From JBOHDX01 sp050700835 (GTDB taxonomy: Bacteria; Actinomycetota; Actinomycetes; Propionibacteriales; Nocardioidaceae), in the NCBI GenBank assembly GCA_050700835.1, contig JBOHDX010000026.1, positions 31,715 through 95,714 of the forward strand: DNA of 64,000 nt, in the 5' to 3' direction. This document shows positions 59,561-64,000 of the stretch, in pieces; the stretch's first letter is position 1; each line of letters starts with the position of its first letter. Made by a program: the position numbers and the translations under genes. The notes under the pieces were generated by a model that was not told the origin of the DNA, did not search any database, and was given only the letters and a program-made list of their open reading frames with translations.

Positions 59561-60658
59561 GTGGCCAGCAGCACCGAGAAGCCCGGCGTCGCAAGCGCCG
59601 AACCCCACATGCGGGCCACCATGGTCAGCGTCGCCCCCGGAACCACCTTGCGCGAGGGGCTCGAGCGCATCCTCCGTGGCCGCACCGGCGCCCTGATCGT
59701 GCTGGGCCACGACCGGACTGTCGAGTCGATCTCCACCGGCGGCTTCACCCTTGACATGCCGTTCACCGCCACCGGACTGCGGGAGCTGGCCAAGATGGAC
59801 GGCGCGATCATCCTCGACAAGGATGCCAGCCGGATCGTGCGGGCAGCGGTGCACCTGATGCCAGATCCCTCGATCCACACCGACGAGGCCGGCACCCGAC
59901 ACCGGACCGCTGACCGCGTCGCCCGCCAGACCGGGCTGCCGGTGATCTCGGTCAGCCAGTCGATGCAGATCATCGCTTTGTACGTCGACACACACCGCCG
60001 GGTGTTGGAGGACGCCGGCGCGATCCTGTCCCGCGCCAACCAGGCTCTGGCCACTCTCGAGCGCTACAAGCTGCGTCTCGACGAGGTCTCCGGCGCCCTG
60101 TCCGCCCTCGAGATCGAAGACCTCGTCACGGTGAGGGACGTCGCCGCCGTCGCGCAAAGGCTGGAGATGGTGACCCGCATCGCCACCGAGATCGAGGACT
60201 ACGTGCTCGAGCTGGGCACGGACGGCCGGCTCCTGTCGCTCCAGCTCGACGAGCTGGTGACGGGAGTCGACCTCGAGCGTGAGCTGGTCGTCCGCGACTA
60301 CATGCCGATCGGCCGACGCGTCCGCAGCGCCGCGCACATCCTCTCCGACCTCAGCGGCCTGAGCTCGGGCGACCTCGTCGACATCGGCATGGTCGCGCGC
60401 GCTGTCGGGCTCGGCGGCGGCGAGCACCTCGACTCGGCCCTGTCTCCGCGGGGCTACCGCCTGCTGGCCAAGGTCCCGCGCATCCCCAGCACCGTCGTGG
60501 AGCGCCTCGTGGACCACTTCGCCACCCTGCAGAAGCTTCTGGCCGCCAGCGTCGACGACCTCCAGGCGGTCGACGGCGTCGGCGAGCTGCGGGCCCGCAG
60601 CGTACGCGAGGGACTGTCCCGTCTGGCCGAGTCGAGCATCTTGGAGCGCTACGTCTGA
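59561..60658 (+). CDS. disA: DNA integrity scanning diadenylate cyclase DisA
   Basis: Makes c-di-AMP from two ATP and scans DNA for branched structures. 365 residues. The DAC domain (about 15-150) has KMDGAIILDKDASRI with the DGA motif near residue 80 and GTRHRTADRVARQTG with the RHR motif near 113. The linker region is helical, and the C-terminal helix-hairpin-helix domain (LQAVDGVGELRARSVREGL) binds DNA. GTG 59561 has AGGAG 4 nt upstream. It follows radA by 56 bp, the usual actinobacterial pair. Confidence 0.96.
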   Translation: MASSTEKPGVASAEPHMRATMVSVAPGTTLREGLERILRGRTGALIVLGHDRTVESISTGGFTLDMPFTATGLRELAKMDGAIILDKDASRIVRAAVHLMPDPSIHTDEAGTRHRTADRVARQTGLPVISVSQSMQIIALYVDTHRRVLEDAGAILSRANQALATLERYKLRLDEVSGALSALEIEDLVTVRDVAAVAQRLEMVTRIATEIEDYVLELGTDGRLLSLQLDELVTGVDLERELVVRDYMPIGRRVRSAAHILSDLSGLSSGDLVDIGMVARAVGLGGGEHLDSALSPRGYRLLAKVPRIPSTVVERLVDHFATLQKLLAASVDDLQAVDGVGELRARSVREGLSRLAESSILERYV

Positions 60659-61404
60659 TGAGCCTTCCGACGATCGACTTCCTGGCCACGATCACCGAGC
60701 ACAGCGCCGGGTTCGCCGCGGCCGCCGAGGCCAACCTGGACGCCCAGGTGGAGCACTGCCCGGGATGGACCGTCGCCGACCTGGTCCACCACCTCACCTC
60801 CGTGCATTGGTTCTGGGCAACCATCGTGGAGGAACTACTGAGCAGTCCCCCGTCGGACGACCGGCGGCCCGACCGAGCCGAACCCGCGCGGCTGATCTCG
60901 GTGTTCCAAGACGGCGCCGCCCATCTGGTCGCGGTGCTGGCCGCCGCCGACCAGGCCGACACGGTCTACACCTGGGCACCGGCCCAGCACGATGTCGCGT
61001 TCGTCACCCGCCACCAGGTGCAAGAGGCCGCGGTGCACCACTGGGACGCGGTGCATGCGACCGGCAGCAACCTGACCATCGCCGCACCCGTCGCCGCCGA
61101 CTCCGTGGAGGAGTTCCTGACGTTCTCCATGTCCTCAGACACCGACCCGGCGGACCCGCCCCGGCCCGCCCTGGACGCCAGGTTCGCCTTGCGCTGCAGC
61201 GGTGCCGGGCCGGCGTGGACCATCTCCGACGGCGGGCAGCCGGGCACCGTCGCCCACGAGGCCGGCGCGCCGGCCGACGTCCCCGGCATCGTCGGCACGG
61301 CGTCGGACCTGCTGCTGTGGTTGTACCAACGGGTCCCCCTGCCGTCTGGCGAGGTTCCTGCCGAGACACTCGCTCGGTTCCGGGCCCTGTGCTTCACCGA
61401 CTGA
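60658..61404 (+). CDS. Maleylpyruvate isomerase-family (mycothiol-dependent type) protein
   Basis: 248 residues. The N-terminal DinB-like bundle carries the metal ligands of the MDMPI family: CPGWTVADLVHHLTSVHWFW (first His) and the paired motif RHQVQEAAVHHWDAVHATG (Glu and His). The C-terminal part (about 165-245) is the small MDMPI C domain. Such proteins use mycothiol, the actinobacterial thiol, in isomerisation or transfer reactions. The ATG overlaps the disA stop by one base (TGATG), so it is translated with disA; the link between the two is unknown. Confidence 0.82.
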   Translation: MSLPTIDFLATITEHSAGFAAAAEANLDAQVEHCPGWTVADLVHHLTSVHWFWATIVEELLSSPPSDDRRPDRAEPARLISVFQDGAAHLVAVLAAADQADTVYTWAPAQHDVAFVTRHQVQEAAVHHWDAVHATGSNLTIAAPVAADSVEEFLTFSMSSDTDPADPPRPALDARFALRCSGAGPAWTISDGGQPGTVAHEAGAPADVPGIVGTASDLLLWLYQRVPLPSGEVPAETLARFRALCFTD

Positions 61405-61408
61405 CCGG

Positions 61409-62200
61409 CTACGGCGTCGGCGAAGACGTCGGCGCTGATGCCGTCGGCGAAGACGTCGGCTGCGATGCGGTGGGCGACGCGCTCGGGGATGTGGTCGGTC
61501 TGGTCGGGGCCGACTGCACGTGGACCGTCGTGCTCGCGGGCTCACCACCGATCACGGCCGCCTGCACGGTGTAGCTCCCGGTGGCCACCGCCGGAGCCGC
61601 GGTCGAGCAGGACGCATCCGAAACGTGCCCCGTCCAGGCGACGCCCACCGTCGCCAGCCATCCCGGCCGCAGCACCAGGCTGCTCGACGGGATCGCGGCC
61701 GTGCAACGGTGGCTGGTCCAAGCGGTGCCGGACGAGCCCTGAACTGCGACCAGCAGGTCCTTGGCGTCGACGGCGAGCGTGCATGGCTTGCCGGTGGTCG
61801 TGAACACGAGCGTGATCAGCGAGCGCCTCCCGGCGTACGCAGGGCCCACGACGGATGGCGACACGCTGACCTGTGTCGGGTCGCACGTGCCCGACGCGGC
61901 CGGCAGGTTCGGGCGTACCAGCGCGACCGCAGGCCCGACGCGGTGGTGCGTGTGCACGCGGTGGTGCCGGCTGGCGTGGCGCCTGGCATGTTGAGGTCTC
62001 TGGTGGTGCTGCACCGTCCTCGCTGCTCCGGCCGAGGGCGACGTCTTTGACGTGGTGGCTGCCTTGTCGGCGGCGTTGCTGCCGCCGGCACACCGGGCGA
62101 CGCCCCAGACCAGCACGACCACGATCGCGAGCAGCAGCAGCCGGCGAGTCCAGTAGACACGCGGCGGCAGAGGTCCCGACGGGCGCACGACTGAGCTCAC
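61409..62200 (-). CDS. Membrane-anchored protein with Ser/Thr/Pro tail, unknown function
   Basis: About 263 residues from GTG 62200. One N-terminal membrane helix (RRLLLLAIVVVLVWGVARC, about residues 18-36) is followed by a His/Arg-rich linker and an extracytoplasmic beta-type domain (about 90-215) with four Cys that could form two disulfides. The tail is SPTASQPTSSPTASAPTSSP-like repeats. It resembles actinobacterial proteins encoded beside disA; no function is known. A TAGCGT box ends 7 nt before the GTG (leaderless candidate). It converges on the MDMPI gene. Confidence 0.65.
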   Translation of the reverse strand: MSSVVRPSGPLPPRVYWTRRLLLLAIVVVLVWGVARCAGGSNAADKAATTSKTSPSAGAARTVQHHQRPQHARRHASRHHRVHTHHRVGPAVALVRPNLPAASGTCDPTQVSVSPSVVGPAYAGRRSLITLVFTTTGKPCTLAVDAKDLLVAVQGSSGTAWTSHRCTAAIPSSSLVLRPGWLATVGVAWTGHVSDASCSTAAPAVATGSYTVQAAVIGGEPASTTVHVQSAPTRPTTSPSASPTASQPTSSPTASAPTSSPTP

Positions 62201-62262
62201 GCACACGACGCTAACCCGAGGGGCGTCCCGAGCCTGGTACGCCATGCCGGGCACGCCCGACC

Positions 62263-63114
62263 TCAGCCCTTCACGCCGCCTTCGCTTGCGCCTTGGACGA
62301 ATCGGCGCTGGAAGAACAGGAACACGACGGCGACCGGCAGGGTCGCGACGAGCCCGACGGCCAACTTCAGGGGGTACTGCGTGCCGCTGCCGTAGCCGCC
62401 GGTGAACAGGCTTGCCATACCAGTGGTCAGAGTCTGGTACTTCGGGTCCCCGGTGGCGATCAGCATGTGGGTGAACTCGTTCCACGACCCCTGGAAGGAC
62501 AGGATCGTCAGGGTGATCAGCGCCGGCTTGGCCATCGGCAGCACCACGGACCAGAAAGTACGAAACACACCCGCGCCGTCGATCCGGGCCGCCTCCTCGA
62601 TCGCCACCGGCACAGAGTCGAAGAACTGCTTCATGATGAAGATGCCGGCGGCGTCGATCATCAGCGGCAGGATCATCGCGGAGTACGTGTTGTAGATGCC
62701 CAGCCGGTTCAGCACCAGGAACTTCGGGATCAGCAGCACGACCCCGGGCACGCTCATGATGGACAGGATCGCCATGAACAGGAACCGGCGCCCCACGAAC
62801 GTCAGTCGGGACAGCGCATAGCCGGCGAGGGAGTCGAAGAAGACCCTCCCGAGGGTGACGGTCACCGCGACGAGTGCGGAGTTGAAGAACCAGGTCCCGA
62901 ACGGGACCGACTGGTTCTTGGTGAAGCCGAACATCCGCCGGAAGGCGTCGAGGACGGCCGGCGACGGCCATAGCGACAGTGGGTGCGCGACCGCCTCCGG
63001 GTCAGTCTTGAACGACGTCGCAATCTGGATCGCGAACGGCCCGAGGTAGAGGATCGCGAACAGCACGATCACTGCGTACAACCCGAGCCGACGCCAGCGG
63101 CTGCGGCTGATCAT
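62263..63114 (-). CDS. Sugar ABC transporter permease (MalG/UgpE type)
   Basis: Inner-membrane permease of a binding-protein-dependent carbohydrate importer. 283 residues with six predicted helices. The EAA loop that docks the ATPase reads EEAARIDGAGVFRTFWSVVLPMAKP (about residues 185-209). The ATG (63114) overlaps the stop of the other permease by 4 nt. The C-terminal FFQRRFVQGASEGGVKG is typical of the MalG group. The sugar is not evident. Confidence 0.92.
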   Translation of the reverse strand: MISRSRWRRLGLYAVIVLFAILYLGPFAIQIATSFKTDPEAVAHPLSLWPSPAVLDAFRRMFGFTKNQSVPFGTWFFNSALVAVTVTLGRVFFDSLAGYALSRLTFVGRRFLFMAILSIMSVPGVVLLIPKFLVLNRLGIYNTYSAMILPLMIDAAGIFIMKQFFDSVPVAIEEAARIDGAGVFRTFWSVVLPMAKPALITLTILSFQGSWNEFTHMLIATGDPKYQTLTTGMASLFTGGYGSGTQYPLKLAVGLVATLPVAVVFLFFQRRFVQGASEGGVKG

Positions 63115-64000
63115 CGGGACCGGTCCCGCATCGCCACCCGCTGGATCACGGTGAGCACGATGATGATCGCGAACAGCACGAACGCCATGGCCGCGCCCGG
63201 CCCCCACTCCTGGCCCGTGAAGCTCGTCTGGTAGCTCAGGAACGCCGGAGTCAACGTCGTCTTCTGCGGATTGCCCTGCCCGAGGATGTAGATCTGGTCG
63301 AACACCTGCCACGTCCCGATCAGACCCAGCGTGAGCACCAGGAACATCACTGGCTTCAGCTGGGGCAGCGTGACGTACCAGAACTTCCGCCACGCGGTCG
63401 CACCGTCGATCAGGGCGGCCTCGTCGACATCTCCGGGGATGTCTTGCAGGGCTGCGAGGAACATCAGCATGAACGTGCCGGCCGTCGTCCAGATCACCAG
63501 CATCATGACGGCGGTCATCGCGACCGACGGGCCGGCCAACCAGTCCCACCACGACAGGCCGAGTACGCCGTGGTTGACCAGCCATCCGGGGGGATGGTTC
63601 GGGTCGACGAGGTGCAGCCAGCCGAGGAGATTGTGCAGGACGCCGTTGGCGTCGGTGAACCATGGCGGCCCCTGGATGCCGAACCAGCCGAGGACGCCGT
63701 TGACCGCGCCGGTGTTGAGGAACAGGAACAGGAACACCATCGAGATGGCTACCGAGCTGGTCACCGACGGGAAGTAGTAGGCGGTACGGAAGAATCCCTT
63801 GCCCTTCAGGCGTCGCTGGTTGATCACCACCGCCAGCAGCAGCGCGAGTGCGGTCTGCGTCGGAACGACCCCCAGTACGTAGTAGAACGTGTTGCGGATG
63901 CTGATCATGAAGTCCTGGTGGGTCAGGCTGCTCCCGCCCAGCAGGTCCTTGTAGGTGTGCAGGCCGACGAAGCTGCCGGCGCCGGCGAACGGGTCTCCGT
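63111..64000 (-). CDS. Sugar ABC transporter permease (MalF/UgpA type), 5' end outside window
   Basis: Partner permease; the visible 295 residues lack the N-terminus, which continues past 64000 (the frame is open through GDPFAGAGSFVGLHTYKDLL before the internal Met at 63908). The EAA loop is VDEAALIDGATAWRKFWYVTLPQLKP. Several hydrophobic helices are visible, with a long periplasmic loop (about 95-160 of the visible part) rich in Trp, Pro and Gly. Binding protein and further transporter genes probably lie upstream, outside the window. Confidence 0.9.
   Translation of the reverse strand, partial: GDPFAGAGSFVGLHTYKDLLGGSSLTHQDFMISIRNTFYYVLGVVPTQTALALLLAVVINQRRLKGKGFFRTAYYFPSVTSSVAISMVFLFLFLNTGAVNGVLGWFGIQGPPWFTDANGVLHNLLGWLHLVDPNHPPGWLVNHGVLGLSWWDWLAGPSVAMTAVMMLVIWTTAGTFMLMFLAALQDIPGDVDEAALIDGATAWRKFWYVTLPQLKPVMFLVLTLGLIGTWQVFDQIYILGQGNPQKTTLTPAFLSYQTSFTGQEWGPGAAMAFVLFAIIIVLTVIQRVAMRDRSR

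Noticed and set aside
1..64000. tRNA genes or attachment sites
   Set aside because: No T-loop consensus with a matching acceptor stem was seen in the intergenic gaps; a tRNA scan could confirm this.

Overview
This window is a stretch of chromosome from a high-GC actinomycete. The evidence is very GC-rich coding on both strands, GTG starts, operons stitched by GTGA/ATGA/TGATG overlaps, a menaquinone (not ubiquinone) respiratory chain, a Rex repressor heading a rex-hemA-hemC-hemD-hemB operon, a BldN-type sigma factor with its RsbN-like partner, DisA/RadA, and a maleylpyruvate-isomerase-family (mycothiol-type) protein. The gene order around rex/hem, bldN, trpS and proC recalls Streptomyces. I cannot name the genus. 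No tRNA, rRNA, CRISPR array or intact transposon was seen.

Layout. 1-6038 (minus): nuoABCDEF (nuoF is cut by the window edge) preceded by a geranylgeranyl-reductase-type menaquinone reductase (menJ), with a perfect Rex-like palindrome upstream. 6168-14975: menaquinone synthesis (menG, menF, menD, menC, menE, menA). It is interrupted by an AraC-DinB regulator and by a frameshifted AbiEi/DUF559-type gene bracketed by copies of a roughly 52-bp palindromic repeat. 15066-18165: small membrane proteins and two fold-type-II PLP enzymes. 18175-24111 (minus): cytochrome c maturation (ccsB, resB, ccdA, TlpA-like lipoprotein), a histidine phosphatase and hemL. 24315-27859 (plus): a secreted lytic transglycosylase, a 22-nt tandem array, a class-V aminotransferase and an SDR enzyme. 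27860-31600: an accessory pocket with a relatively AT-rich orphan gene, an IS1380-type transposase remnant, a secreted BNR/sialidase-like protein and an 11-bp tandem repeat. 31629-37434 (minus): hemB, cobA-hemD fusion, hemC, hemA, rex. 37598-39486: glutaredoxin and an acyl-CoA ligase. 39567-44150: a large SARP/AfsR-type regulator and a berberine-bridge-type flavoenzyme whose promoter carries SARP-style 11-bp-spaced direct repeats. 44184-49896: HAD hydrolase, bldN, rsbN-like gene, acyltransferase, epimerase, a 33-residue COX24-type protein and an excisionase-like HTH protein. 50051-54335: acuC, trpS with a candidate Trp attenuator, proC, proline dehydrogenase. 54604-62200: sugar isomerase, Ppx/GppA, a Cys-rich protein, a VOC protein, radA, disA, a mycothiol-type protein and an anchored protein. 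62263-64000: two sugar ABC permeases, the second cut by the window edge.

How it fits together. Much of the first 38 kb builds the electron-transport chain: complex I, its quinone, heme, and cytochrome c assembly. Two candidate Rex operators (upstream of menJ-nuo and of rex-hem) would place these blocks under NADH/NAD+ control. Start codons were chosen from operon overlaps, Shine-Dalgarno motifs, or a repeated arrangement in which a TANNNT box ends 6-8 nt before the start codon and suggests leaderless transcripts.
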